Below are positions 52,304 through 63,268 of a stretch of DNA of 64,000 bases, one piece after another. Positions within the stretch are counted from its first letter, which is position 1, and each line of letters begins with the position of its first letter. The translations under genes were made by a program, and so were the position numbers. The DNA comes from Trichobilharzia szidati (Eukaryota > Platyhelminthes > Trematoda > Strigeidida > Schistosomatidae). The notes under the pieces were generated by a model, which was not told the origin of the DNA, did not search any database, and saw only the letters and a program-made list of their open reading frames with translations. Where the stretch lies: assembly GCA_944472155.2 (NCBI GenBank), contig OX235277.1, positions 7,512,804 to 7,576,803 of the forward strand, given 5' to 3'.

Positions 52304-54853
52304 TCAATTGTGATCACACGACTTTGACACTTGAGTTTTATAGCTTTCTTTGTTTTCTCCTATTTGTCGTAGGGGGAGTAGAATTTTCCAGATATCGGGG
52401 ACAGGTGATGAATCATTCCTATTACATGTATTTGCAGTTGATTCGATAAACAAAGCTTCTGTTATCAATCTCTCCCTATACCCTGTGACATTAGATTTTA
52501 AAACTGTCATCCTATCCCATCCTATTGTATGGTTGTGTGTGACTGCATGTAGTGCTATAGCTGAACTATTCTCTAGATTACTTATTTTATTCGGGTCAAC
52601 CAATCTAGATTTTGCTAAGTTTTTATGTTCAGCTAGTCTGACTGCCCCTGTTCTACTAGTTTGACCTATGTATTTGACCTGACAATCATTGCAGGGTATT
52701 AGATAAATTAAATTGCTTTGTTTTAAAGGCTCTACAGGATCCTTTAGCCGACAAAGCTTGTTTCTAATTGAGTTTGTGGGTTTGAATGCCGTTTTTATTC
52801 CTGCCTTGTTTAGAATTCTGCGTAAGGCTTCCGAGGTTCCTTCTTTGTATGGAATTACTACTGATGATTTAGACTCTTTATTGTTGGTGTCGTTATCAAT
52901 ATTATTATTATTGTCACTATTATCATTATCATTATTATTGTTATTATCACTATCGCTATTACCATTATTTATTTTATTTTTACATTTCCTTACATATTTC
53001 CTGACTAATTTATCCGGGTAATTATTAAGTTTCAAGGCTTCTTTTATATGTATCAGTTCTTGGTTTAGATTTTCTTTGGTACTACTTAATTTTTGTGCTC
53101 TGTTATTTAAACATTTCACCAATCCTACTTTTACTGACATAGGATGGGATGATTGGAAGTCCAAATATCTGTTTGAGTGTGTGGGTTTCCTGTAAACACT
53201 AGTGTTTAACTTCCCATCTTCTTTCCTCTTTACGTTGCAATCTAACATTGGGAGTTCCCCTTCCTGATTTTCCAATTCATAAGTGAATTGAATTGCCTCA
53301 ACCTTCGAGTTTATGTGTTCGAAAAACCTATCTATATCTTGTGTTCTAAGTACAGTGAATGTGTCATCTACGTACCTCCACCATACTTTTGGGGTGGGGG
53401 TGAACGTTTCAATCGCTATGCTTTCCCACTTATTCATGAATATATCTGCTACCACTGGGGATATTGGTGATCCCATGGCAACTCCCTCAGTTTGTTTGTA
53501 TATTTTCCCTTGGAATTTAAATACTGTGGAAGTCAGGCATAGTTGTACTCCCAGCATTATGTCCTCAAGTGGCACTTTTGTCCTAAGTTCGAGGTCTTGG
53601 TCAGAAATGAGTTCGTTTCTGACTGCCTCTATAGCCATATTTATTGGTATACGTGTGTATAAACTGACAATATCAAAACTAACCATTTTTTCTTCATTAT
53701 CTAATTTTAAATTATCTAATCTATGTTTTAGTTCATAAGAATTAGTTAGTCTAGATTTCGAGTGGATTTTTAAGGGATTTAATACCATGGCTAAATATTT
53801 AGATAATTCATAAGTAGGTGAATTTCTAAAATCAACTATAGGCCTAATAGGGTATCCTGACTTATGAACTTTAACAACACCATACATCCTACTGGGATTA
53901 TTAGTTTTGGGCATTAAATTAAACCACTTAGACTCACCTAGAAACGGCTTCATTCGGCGTATAAGATCCGCTGTGGATTTCTTAACTTTATTCATAACTG
54001 TATCTATTGGTTTATTAATTTCCTCATATGGTCCTGTTTGTATGTGAGTATTTACCTTGTCCAAATAGTCTGATTTGTCTAATACCACTGTTGCATTTCC
54101 TTTGTCTGACTTTGTGATAACTATATCCTTGTTATTCTTAAGGTGTTTCAAGGCTTCTATCTCTTGTTTTGTCAGGTTAGGCTTTCCACATTTTTGTCGT
54201 TTTAATGTTAGTGCACATTGTGCCCGTACTTCATCAGCCGTAGTTTTGTCTATCCCACTTAGTGCTATTTCTATTTTAGGGATGACATCCTCAGGTTTCA
54301 GCTTGTCTAGAGATACATTGAAATTTAGTCCCTTTTCTAATACACTTATTTCCGTAGGACTTAATGTATGTGTTGAGAGATTGATAACCCACTTTGATTT
54401 ATCGATCGCCGTTGACTTTTTGTTGTTGACTTCATCATTCTGAGATGTAGATTTCTCTTCTAATAATTTGTTGAACTTTTTGATTTGACTATTTTTTGAC
54501 TTTTTGAAAGTTGCTGATTTGGCACTGCTAGAGGACTGCGTTATAAGATCATAATCTGTACTGGTAACTATTCCTTTTATCTTTTGTTTTAATTGCTCAA
54601 TTTCAGATCTGATATGTTGCAACTTTTTAACGATTCTGTGGATTTCTTCTTTCAGGCATAATTTTTGTAGGCCTTCTATTCTGCTTCTAACTCTGTCCGT
54701 TGGAACTGGAGCTCGTAGACGTAGATATTTAGGAATGATTTCATTTTTTTGGCATCGAATGTTGAAAATACGGTGATTTTCATATCTTGCTTCAGTTTGT
54801 GAAAGTCGAGTGAGTTTATTGATAAGTCTTCGTACAGGAAGACCATAAGTCAT
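52304..54853 (-). CDS. PLE-A unit 3: reverse transcriptase/GIY-YIG endonuclease, intact
   Basis: Same 849-codon protein as unit 2, with GYRERL where unit 2 has GYRKRL. The frame stays open for 50 codons further upstream (to 55003) through the terminal repeat, but that start would be GTG, so I take the ATG at 54853. Catalytic aspartates of the palm (FDIV, YVDD) and the endonuclease residues (Y-x10-YIG, R, EHK, and E/N in ALFIESTANTCNRND) are all present. The paired cysteines of IPCNDC are typical of PLE endonucleases. The stop at 52304 lies 136 bp from the next unit's ATG, so units are packed almost without spacers. Function inferred from motifs; nothing here shows expression. Confidence 0.93.
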   Translation of the reverse strand: MTYGLPVRRLINKLTRLSQTEARYENHRIFNIRCQKNEIIPKYLRLRAPVPTDRVRSRIEGLQKLCLKEEIHRIVKKLQHIRSEIEQLKQKIKGIVTSTDYDLITQSSSSAKSATFKKSKNSQIKKFNKLLEEKSTSQNDEVNNKKSTAIDKSKWVINLSTHTLSPTEISVLEKGLNFNVSLDKLKPEDVIPKIEIALSGIDKTTADEVRAQCALTLKRQKCGKPNLTKQEIEALKHLKNNKDIVITKSDKGNATVVLDKSDYLDKVNTHIQTGPYEEINKPIDTVMNKVKKSTADLIRRMKPFLGESKWFNLMPKTNNPSRMYGVVKVHKSGYPIRPIVDFRNSPTYELSKYLAMVLNPLKIHSKSRLTNSYELKHRLDNLKLDNEEKMVSFDIVSLYTRIPINMAIEAVRNELISDQDLELRTKVPLEDIMLGVQLCLTSTVFKFQGKIYKQTEGVAMGSPISPVVADIFMNKWESIAIETFTPTPKVWWRYVDDTFTVLRTQDIDRFFEHINSKVEAIQFTYELENQEGELPMLDCNVKRKEDGKLNTSVYRKPTHSNRYLDFQSSHPMSVKVGLVKCLNNRAQKLSSTKENLNQELIHIKEALKLNNYPDKLVRKYVRKCKNKINNGNSDSDNNNNNDNDNSDNNNNIDNDTNNKESKSSVVIPYKEGTSEALRRILNKAGIKTAFKPTNSIRNKLCRLKDPVEPLKQSNLIYLIPCNDCQVKYIGQTSRTGAVRLAEHKNLAKSRLVDPNKISNLENSSAIALHAVTHNHTIGWDRMTVLKSNVTGYRERLITEALFIESTANTCNRNDSSPVPDIWKILLPLRQIGENKESYKTQVSKSCDHN

Positions 54854-54989
54854 ATTAATATATGTGTAAAACTTGGGCACTGTGGTAGTAAGTAATTCCA
54901 TATTAGTTTGTTTATTAGGTATATCACACAGTGAAACAGTATTATTTACTGGATGACGTTTCGAACAAAATTTATTGTTCATAATCATA
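54854..54989 (-). repeat. PLE-A terminal repeat core between units 3 and 4 (example of five)
   Basis: The 136 bp between the stop of one unit and the first conserved ATG of the next. In sense orientation: a hairpin GAACAATAAATTTTGTTC, then GAAACGTCATCCAG, then ATACTGTTTCACTGTGTGAT, ending in CACAGTGCCCAAGTTTTACA. Equivalent segments separate units 1/2 (49480-49615), 2/3, 4/5 and 6/7, and truncated forms mark both outer ends of the array. The hairpin plus GAAAC/GTC arrangement recalls part of a hammerhead ribozyme, but the other core box is not canonical. Confidence 0.7.
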
Positions 54990-57539
54990 TCAATTGTGAT
55001 CACACGACTTTGACACTTGAGTTTTATAGCTTTCTTTGTTTTCTCCTATTTGTCGTAGGGGGAGTAGAATTTTCCAGATATCGGGGACAGGTGATGAATC
55101 ATTCCTATTACATGTATTTGCAGTTGATTCGATAAACAAAGCTTCTGTTATCAATCTCTCCCTATACCCTGTGACATTAGATTTTAAAACTGTCATCCTA
55201 TCCCATCCTATTGTATGGTTGTGTGTGACTGCATGTAGTGCTATAGCTGAACTATTCTCTAGATTACTTATTTTATTCGGGTCAACCAATCTAGATTTTG
55301 CTAAGTTTTTATGTTCAGCTAGTCTGACTGCCCCTGTTCTACTAGTTTGACCTATGTATTTGACCTGACAATCATTGCAGGGTATTAGATAAATTAAATT
55401 GCTTTGTTTTAAAGGCTCTACAGGATCCTTTAGCCGACAAAGCTTGTTTCTAATTGAGTTTGTGGGTTTGAATGCCGTTTTTATTCCTGCCTTGTTTAGA
55501 ATTCTGCGTAAGGCTTCCGAGGTTCCTTCTTTGTATGGAATTACTACTGATGATTTAGACTCTTTATTGTTGGTGTCGTTATCAATATTATTATTATTGT
55601 CACTATTATCATTATCATTATTATTGTTATTATCACTATCGCTATTACCATTATTTATTTTATTTTTACATTTCCTTACATATTTCCTGACTAATTTATC
55701 CGGGTAATTATTAAGTTTCAAGGCTTCTTTTATATGTATCAGTTCTTGGTTTAGATTTTCTTTGGTACTACTTAATTTTTGTGCTCTGTTATTTAAACAT
55801 TTCACCAATCCTACTTTTACTGACATAGGATGGGATGATTGGAAGTCCAAATATCTGTTTGAGTGTGTGGGTTTCCTGTAAACACTAGTGTTTAACTTCC
55901 CATCTTCTTTCCTCTTTACGTTGCAATCTAACATTGGGAGTTCCCCTTCCTGATTTTCCAATTCATAAGTGAATTGAATTGCCTCAACCTTCGAGTTTAT
56001 GTGTTCGAAAAACCTATCTATATCTTGTGTTCTAAGTACAGTGAATGTGTCATCTACGTACCTCCACCATACTTTTGGGGTGGGGGTGAACGTTTCAATC
56101 GCTATGCTTTCCCACTTATTCATGAATATATCTGCTACCACTGGGGATATTGGTGATCCCATGGCAACTCCCTCAGTTTGTTTGTATATTTTCCCTTGGA
56201 ATTTAAATACTGTGGAAGTCAGGCATAGTTGTACTCCCAGCATTATGTCCTCAAGTGGCACTTTTGTCCTAAGTTCGAGGTCTTGGTCAGAAATGAGTTC
56301 GTTTCTGACTGCCTCTATAGCCATATTTATTGGTATACGTGTGTATAAACTGACAATATCAAAACTAACCATTTTTTCTTCATTATCTAATTTTAAATTA
56401 TCTAATTTATGTTTTAGTTCATAAGAATTAGTTAGTCTAGATTTCGAGTGGATTTTTAAGGGATTTAATACCATGGCTAAATATTTAGATAATTCATAAG
56501 TAGGTGAATTTCTAAAATCAACTATAGGCCTAATAGGGTATCCTGACTTATGAACTTTAACAACACCATACATCCTACTGGGATTATTAGTTTTGGGCAT
56601 TAAATTAAACCACTTAGACTCACCTAGAAACGGCTTCATTCGGCGTATAAGATCCGCTGTGGATTTCTTAACTTTATTCATAACTGTATCTATTGGTTTA
56701 TTAATTTCCTCATATGGTCCTGTTTGTATGTGAGTATTTACCTTGTCCAAATAGTCTGATTTGTCTAATACCACTGTTGCATTTCCTTTGTCTGACTTTG
56801 TGATAACTATATCCTTGTTATTCTTAAGGTGTTTCAAGGCTTCTATCTCTTGTTTTGTCAGGTTAGGCTTTCCACATTTTTGTCGTTTTAATGTTAGTGC
56901 ACATTGTGCCCGTACTTCATCAGCCGTAGTTTTGTCTATCCCACTTAGTGCTATTTCTATTTTAGGGATGACATCCTCAGGTTTCAGCTTGTCTAGAGAT
57001 ACATTGAAATTTAGTCCCTTTTCTAATACACTTATTTCCGTAGGACTTAATGTATGTGTTGAGAGATTGATAACCCACTTTGATTTATCGATCGCCGTTG
57101 ACTTTTTGTTGTTGACTTCATCATTCTGAGATGTAGATTTCTCTTCTAATAATTTGTTGAACTTTTTGATTTGACTATTTTTTGACTTTTTGAAAGTTGC
57201 TGATTTGGCACTGCTAGAGGACTGCGTTATAAGATCATAATCTGTACTGGTAACTATTCCTTTTATCTTTTGTTTTAATTGCTCAATTTCAGATCTGATA
57301 TGTTGCAACTTTTTAACGATTCTGTGGATTTCTTCTTTCAGGCATAATTTTTGTAGGCCTTCTATTCTGCTTCTAACTCTGTCCGTTGGAACTGGAGCTC
57401 GTAGACGTAGATATTTAGGAATGATTTCATTTTTTTGGCATCGAATGTTGAAAATACGATGATTTTCATATCTTGCTTCAGTTTGTGAAAGTCGAGTGAG
57501 TTTATTGATAAGTCTTCGTACAGGAAGACCATAAGTCAT
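54990..57539 (-). CDS. PLE-A unit 4: reverse transcriptase/GIY-YIG endonuclease, intact
   Basis: Identical to unit 3 at the protein level except lysine for arginine in ELKHKLDN (about 40 residues before the end of motif A's helix). All palm and GIY-YIG residues are present. The upstream frame is open to 57689 through the terminal repeat, as in unit 3. Near identity of units 3 and 4 implies very recent duplication, or sequence correction between them. A low-complexity Asn/Asp/Ser hinge (NSDSDNNNNNDNDN...) separates polymerase and endonuclease; it is encoded by an (AAT/GAT)n-like tract that also stays constant in length between units. Confidence 0.93.
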   Translation of the reverse strand: MTYGLPVRRLINKLTRLSQTEARYENHRIFNIRCQKNEIIPKYLRLRAPVPTDRVRSRIEGLQKLCLKEEIHRIVKKLQHIRSEIEQLKQKIKGIVTSTDYDLITQSSSSAKSATFKKSKNSQIKKFNKLLEEKSTSQNDEVNNKKSTAIDKSKWVINLSTHTLSPTEISVLEKGLNFNVSLDKLKPEDVIPKIEIALSGIDKTTADEVRAQCALTLKRQKCGKPNLTKQEIEALKHLKNNKDIVITKSDKGNATVVLDKSDYLDKVNTHIQTGPYEEINKPIDTVMNKVKKSTADLIRRMKPFLGESKWFNLMPKTNNPSRMYGVVKVHKSGYPIRPIVDFRNSPTYELSKYLAMVLNPLKIHSKSRLTNSYELKHKLDNLKLDNEEKMVSFDIVSLYTRIPINMAIEAVRNELISDQDLELRTKVPLEDIMLGVQLCLTSTVFKFQGKIYKQTEGVAMGSPISPVVADIFMNKWESIAIETFTPTPKVWWRYVDDTFTVLRTQDIDRFFEHINSKVEAIQFTYELENQEGELPMLDCNVKRKEDGKLNTSVYRKPTHSNRYLDFQSSHPMSVKVGLVKCLNNRAQKLSSTKENLNQELIHIKEALKLNNYPDKLVRKYVRKCKNKINNGNSDSDNNNNNDNDNSDNNNNIDNDTNNKESKSSVVIPYKEGTSEALRRILNKAGIKTAFKPTNSIRNKLCRLKDPVEPLKQSNLIYLIPCNDCQVKYIGQTSRTGAVRLAEHKNLAKSRLVDPNKISNLENSSAIALHAVTHNHTIGWDRMTVLKSNVTGYRERLITEALFIESTANTCNRNDSSPVPDIWKILLPLRQIGENKESYKTQVSKSCDHN

Positions 57540-57675
57540 ATTGATATATGTGTAAAACTTGGGCACTGTGGTAGTAAGTAATTCCATATTAGTTTGTTTA
57601 TTAGGTATATCACACAGTGAAACAGTATTATTTACTGGATGACGTTTCGAACAAAATTTATTGTTCATAATCATA

Positions 57676-59201
57676 TCAATTGTGATCACACGACTTTGAC
57701 ACTTGAGTTTTATAGTTTTCTTTGTTCTCTCCTATTCGTCGTATGGGTAGTAGAATTTTCCAAATATCGACGACAGGTGATGAATCATTCCTATTACATG
57801 TATTTGCAGTCGATTCGATAAACAAAGCTTCTGTTATCAATCTCTCCCTATACCCTGTGACATTGGATTTTAAAACTGTCATCCTATCCCATCCTATTGT
57901 ATGGTTGTGTGTGACTGCATGTAGTGCTATAGCTGAACTATTCTCTAGATTACTTATTTTATTCGGGTCAACCAATCTAGATTTTGCTAAGTTTTTATGT
58001 TCAGCTAGTCTGACTGCCCCTGTTCTACTAGTTTGACCTATGTATTTGACCTGACAATCATTGAGTAAAATTAAATTGCTTTTTAAAGGCTCTACAGGAT
58101 CCTTTAACCGACAAAGCTTGTTTCTAATTGAGTTTGTGGGTTTGAATGCCGTTTTTATTCCTGCCTTGTTAAGAATTCTGCGTAAGGCTTCCGAGGTTCC
58201 TTCCTTGTATGGAATTACTACTGATGATTTAGATTCTTTATTGTTGGTGTCGTCATTAATATAACTATTATTATCACTCTCATTATTATTTTTATTATCA
58301 CTATCACTACTATCATTATTTATTTTAATTTTACATTTCCTTACAAATTTCCTGACTTATTTATCCAGGTAATTATTAAGTTTCAAGGCTCCTTTTATAT
58401 GTATCACTTCTTGTTTTAGACTTTCCTTAGTACTACTTAGTTTTTGTGCGCTGTTACTTAAATATTTCACCAATCCTACTTTTACTGACATAGGATGGGA
58501 TGATTGGAAGTCTTAATATATGTTTGAATGTGTGGGTTTCCTGTAAACACTAGTGTTTAACTTCCCATCTTCTTTCCTCTTTACGTTGCAATCTAACATT
58601 GGGAGTTCCCCTTCCTGATTTTCCAATTCATAAGTGAATTGAACTGCTTCAACCTTCGAGTTTATGTGTTCGAAAAATCTATCTACATCTTGTGTTCTAA
58701 GTACAGTGAATGTGTCGTCTACGTACCTCCACCATACTTTTGGGGTGGGGGTGAACGTTTCAATCGCTATGCTTTCCCACTTATTCATGAATATATCTGC
58801 TACCACTGGGGATATTGGTGATCCCATGGCAACTCCCTCAGTTTGTTTGTATATTTTCCCTTGGAATTTAAATACTGTGGAAGTCAGGCATAGTTGTACT
58901 CCCAGCATTATGTCCTCAAGTGGCACTTTTGTCCTAAGTTCGAGGTCTTGGTCAGAAATGAGTTCGTTTCTGACTGCCTCTATAGCCATATTTATTGGTA
59001 TACGTGTGTATAAACTGACAATATCAAAACTAACCATTTTTTCTTCATTATCTAATTTTAAATTATCTAATCTACGTTTGAGTTTATAAGAATTAGTTGG
59101 TCTAGATTTCGAGTGGATTTTTAGTGGATTTAATACCATGGCTAAATATTTAGATAATTCATAAGTAGGTGAATTTCTAAAAACAACTATAGGCCTAATA
59201 G
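57676..59201 (-). pseudogene. PLE-A unit 5: 5'-truncated, diverged
   Basis: Minus-strand unit cut at its 5' side inside the palm (residues IRPIVxFRNSPTYEL onward). The frame is open for 208 codons (58513-59139), including FDIVSLYT, EGVAMGSPISP and YVDD. It is then broken near 58515 and again in the linker and at IPCNDC, where sequence is deleted (about 58060-58080). The last ~100 codons (57676-57975) are open again and keep the GIY-YIG tail. Many substitutions in 57720-58520 make it clearly older than its neighbours. It is head-to-head with unit 6. Confidence 0.85.
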
Positions 59202-60581
59202 GTTAGTTTTGATATTGTCAGTTTATACACACGTATACCAATAAATATGGCTATAGAGGCAGTCAGAAACGAACTCATTTCTGACCAAGACCTCGAACTT
59301 AGGACAAAAGTGCCACTTGAGGACATAATGCTGGGAGTACAACTATGCCTGACTTCCACAGTATTTAAATTCCAAGGGAAAATATACAAACAAACTGAGG
59401 GAGTTGCCATGGGATCACCAATATCCCCAGTGGTAGCAGATATATTCATGAATAAGTGGGAAAGCATAGCGATTGAAACGTTCACCCCCACCCCAAAAGT
59501 ATGGTGGAGGTACGTAGATGACACATTCACTGTACTTAGAACACAAGATATAGATAGGTTTTTCGAACACATAAACTCGAAGGTTGAGGCAATTCAATTC
59601 ACTTATGAATTGGAAAATCAGGAAGGGGAACTCCCAATGTTAGATTGCAACGTAAAGAGGAAAGAAGATGGGAAGTTAAACACTAGTGTTTACAGGAAAC
59701 CCACACACTCAAACAGATATTTGGACTTCCAATCATCCCATCCTATGTCAGTAAAAGTAGGATTGGTGAAATGTTTAAATAACAGAGCACAAAAATTAAG
59801 TAGTACCAAAGAAAATCTAAACCAAGAACTGATACATATAAAAGAAGCCTTGAAACTTAATAATTACCCGGATAAATTAGTCAGGAAATATGTAAGGAAA
59901 TGTAAAAATAAAATAAATAATGGTAATAGCGATAGTGATAATAACAATAATAATGATAATGATAATAGTGACAATAATAATAATATTGATAACGACACCA
60001 ACAATAAAGAGTCTAAATCATCAGTAGTAATTCCATACAAAGAAGGAACCTCGGAAGCCTTACGCAGAATTCTAAACAAGGCAGGAATAAAAACGGCATT
60101 CAAACCCACAAACTCAATTAGAAACAAGCTTTGTCGGCTAAAGGATCCTGTAGAGCCTTTAAAACAAAGCAATTTAATTTATCTAATACCCTGCAATGAT
60201 TGTCAGGTCAAATACATAGGTCAAACTAGTAGAACAGGGGCAGTCAGACTAGCTGAACATAAAAACTTAGCAAAATCTAGATTGGTTGACCCGAATAAAA
60301 TAAGTAATCTAGAGAATAGTTCAGCTATAGCACTACATGCAGTCACACACAACCATACAATAGGATGGGATAGGATGACAGTTTTAAAATCTAATGTCAC
60401 AGGGTATAGGAAGAGATTGATAACAGAAGCTTTGTTTATCGAATCAACTGCAAATACATGTAATAGGAATGATTCATCACCTGTCCCCGATATCTGGAAA
60501 ATTCTACTCCCCCTACGACAAATAGGAGAAAACAAAGAAAGCTATAAAACTCAAGTGTCAAAGTCGTGTGATCACAATTGA
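59202..60581 (+). pseudogene. PLE-A unit 6: 5'-truncated, frame open to the end
   Basis: Plus-strand unit beginning exactly at palm motif A (VSFDIVSLYTRIPINMAIE), so the N-terminal half and finger region are missing. From there the frame is unbroken for 459 codons to SKSCDHN. It contains motifs A, B, C (YVDD), the Asn/Asp hinge and a complete GIY-YIG domain. The sequence matches unit 2 (GYRKRL) rather than its inverted neighbour, unit 5. The first ATG in frame is at 59247. Without upstream motifs the polymerase would be inactive, though the endonuclease domain looks whole. Confidence 0.88.
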
Positions 60582-60717
60582 TATGATTATGAACAATAAA
60601 TTTTGTTCGAAACGTCATCCAGTAAATAATACTGTTTCACTGTGTGATATACCTAATAAACAAACTAATATGGAATTACTTACTACCACAGTGCCCAAGT
60701 TTTACACATATATTAAT

Positions 60718-63268
60718 ATGACTTATGGTCTTCCTGTACGAAGACTTATCAATAAACTCACTCGACTTTCACAAACTGAAGCAAGATATGAAAATCATCG
60801 TATTTTCAACATTCGATGCCAAAAAAATGAAATCATTCCTAAATATCTACGTCTACGAGCTCCAGTTCCAACGGACAGAGTTAGAAGCAGAATAGAAGGC
60901 CTACAAAAATTATGCCTGAAAGAAGAAATCCACAGAATCGTTAAAAAGTTGCAACATATCAGATCTGAAATTGAGCAATTAAAACAAAAGATAAAAGGAA
61001 TAGTTACCAGTACAGATTATGATCTTATAACGCAGTCCTCTAGCAGTGCCAAATCAGCAACTTTCAAAAAGTCAAAAAATAGTCAAATCAAAAAGTTCAA
61101 CAAATTATTAGAAGAGAAATCTACATCTCAGAATGATGAAGTCAACAACAAAAAGTCAACGGCGATCGATAAATCAAAGTGGGTTATCAATCTCTCAACA
61201 CATACATTAAGTCCTACGGAAATAAGTGTATTAGAAAAGGGACTAAATTTCAATGTATCTCTAGACAAGCTGAAACCTGAGGATGTCATCCCTAAAATAG
61301 AAATAGCACTAAGTGGGATAGACAAAACTACGGCTGATGAAGTACGGGCACAATGTGCACTAACATTAAAACGACAAAAATGTGGAAAGCCTAACCTGAC
61401 AAAACAAGAGATAGAAGCCTTGAAACACCTTAAGAATAACAAGGATATAGTTATCACAAAGTCAGACAAAGGAAATGCAACAGTGGTATTAGACAAATCA
61501 GACTATTTGGACAAGGTAAATACTCACATACAAACAGGACCATATGAGGAAATTAATAAACCAATAGATACAGTTATGAATAAAGTTAAGAAATCCACAG
61601 CGGATCTTATACGCCGAATGAAGCCGTTTCTAGGTGAGTCTAAGTGGTTTAATTTAATGCCCAAAACTAATAATCCCAGTAGGATGTATGGTGTTGTTAA
61701 AGTTCATAAGTCAGGATACCCTATTAGGCCTATAGTTGATTTTAGAAATTCACCTACTTATGAATTATCTAAATATTTAGCCATGGTATTAAATCCACTA
61801 AAAATCCACTCGAAATCTAGACTAACTAATTCTTATGAACTAAAACATAGATTAGATAATTTAAAATTAGATAATGAAGAAAAAATGGTTAGTTTTGATA
61901 TTGTCAGTTTATACACACGTATACCAATAAATATGGCTATAGAGGCAGTCAGAAACGAACTCATTTCTGACCAAGACCTCGAACTTAGGACAAAAGTGCC
62001 ACTTGAGGACATAATGCTGGGAGTACAACTATGCCTGACTTCCACAGTATTTAAATTCCAAGGGAAAATATACAAACAAACTGAGGGAGTTGCCATGGGA
62101 TCACCAATATCCCCAGTGGTAGCAGATATATTCATGAATAAGTGGGAAAGCATAGCGATTGAAACGTTCACCCCCCACCCCAAAAGTATGGTGGAGGTAC
62201 GTAGATGACACATTCACTGTACTTAGAACACAAGATATAGATAGGTTTTTCGAACACATAAACTCGAAGGTTGAGGCAATTCAATTCACTTATGAATTGG
62301 AAAATCAGGAAGGGGAACTCCCAATGTTAGATTGCAACGTAAAGAGGAAAGAAGATGGGAAGTTAAACACTAGTGTTTACAGGAAACCCACACACTCAAA
62401 CAGATATTTGGACTTCCAATCATCCCATCCTATGTCAGTAAAAGTAGGATTGGTGAAATGTTTAAATAACAGAGCACAAAAATTAAGTAGTACCAAAGAA
62501 AATCTAAACCAAGAACTGATACATATAAAAGAAGCCTTGAAACTTAATAATTACCCGGATAAATTAGTCAGGAAATATGTAAGGAAATGTAAAAATAAAA
62601 TAAATAATGGTAATAGCGATAGTGATAATAACAATAATAATGATAATGATAATAGTGACAATAATAATAATATTGATAACGACACCAACAATAAAGAGTC
62701 TAAATCATCAGTAGTAATTCCATACAAAGAAGGAACCTCGGAAGCCTTACGCAGAATTCTAAACAAGGCAGGAATAAAAACGGCATTCAAACCCACAAAC
62801 TCAATTAGAAACAAGCTTTGTCGGCTAAAGGATCCTGTAGAGCCTTTAAAACAAAGCAATTTAATTTATCTAATACCCTGCAATGATTGTCAGGTCAAAT
62901 ACATAGGTCAAACTAGTAGAACAGGGGCAGTCAGACTAGCTGAACATAAAAACTTAGCAAAATCTAGATTGGTTGACCCGAATAAAATAAGAAATCTAGA
63001 GAATAGTTCAGCTATAGCACTACATGCAGTCACACACAACCATACAATAGGATGGGATAGGATGACAGTTTTAAAATCTAATGTCACAGGGTATAGGAAG
63101 AGATTGATAACAGAAGCTTTGTTTATCGAATCAACTGCAAATACATGTAATAGGAATGATTCATCACCTGTCCCCGATATCTGGAAAATTCTACTCCCCC
63201 TACGACAAATAGGAGAAAACAAAGAAAGCTATAAAACTCAAGTGTCAAAGTCGTGTGATCACAATTGA
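60718..63268 (+). pseudogene. PLE-A unit 7: full length with a +1 frameshift
   Basis: Full-length plus-strand unit. The frame from MTYGLPVRR is open to about 62175, where a run of six C (others have five, before ACCCCAAAAG) shifts it just upstream of WWRYVDD. The rest is open in the next frame to 63268. So motifs A and B are separated from motif C and the endonuclease. A sequencing or assembly homopolymer error would produce the same picture, so the unit may be intact in reality. A serine-to-arginine change (NKIRNLEN) is unique to it. Its 3' terminal repeat ends at the right direct repeat at 63362. Confidence 0.88.
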
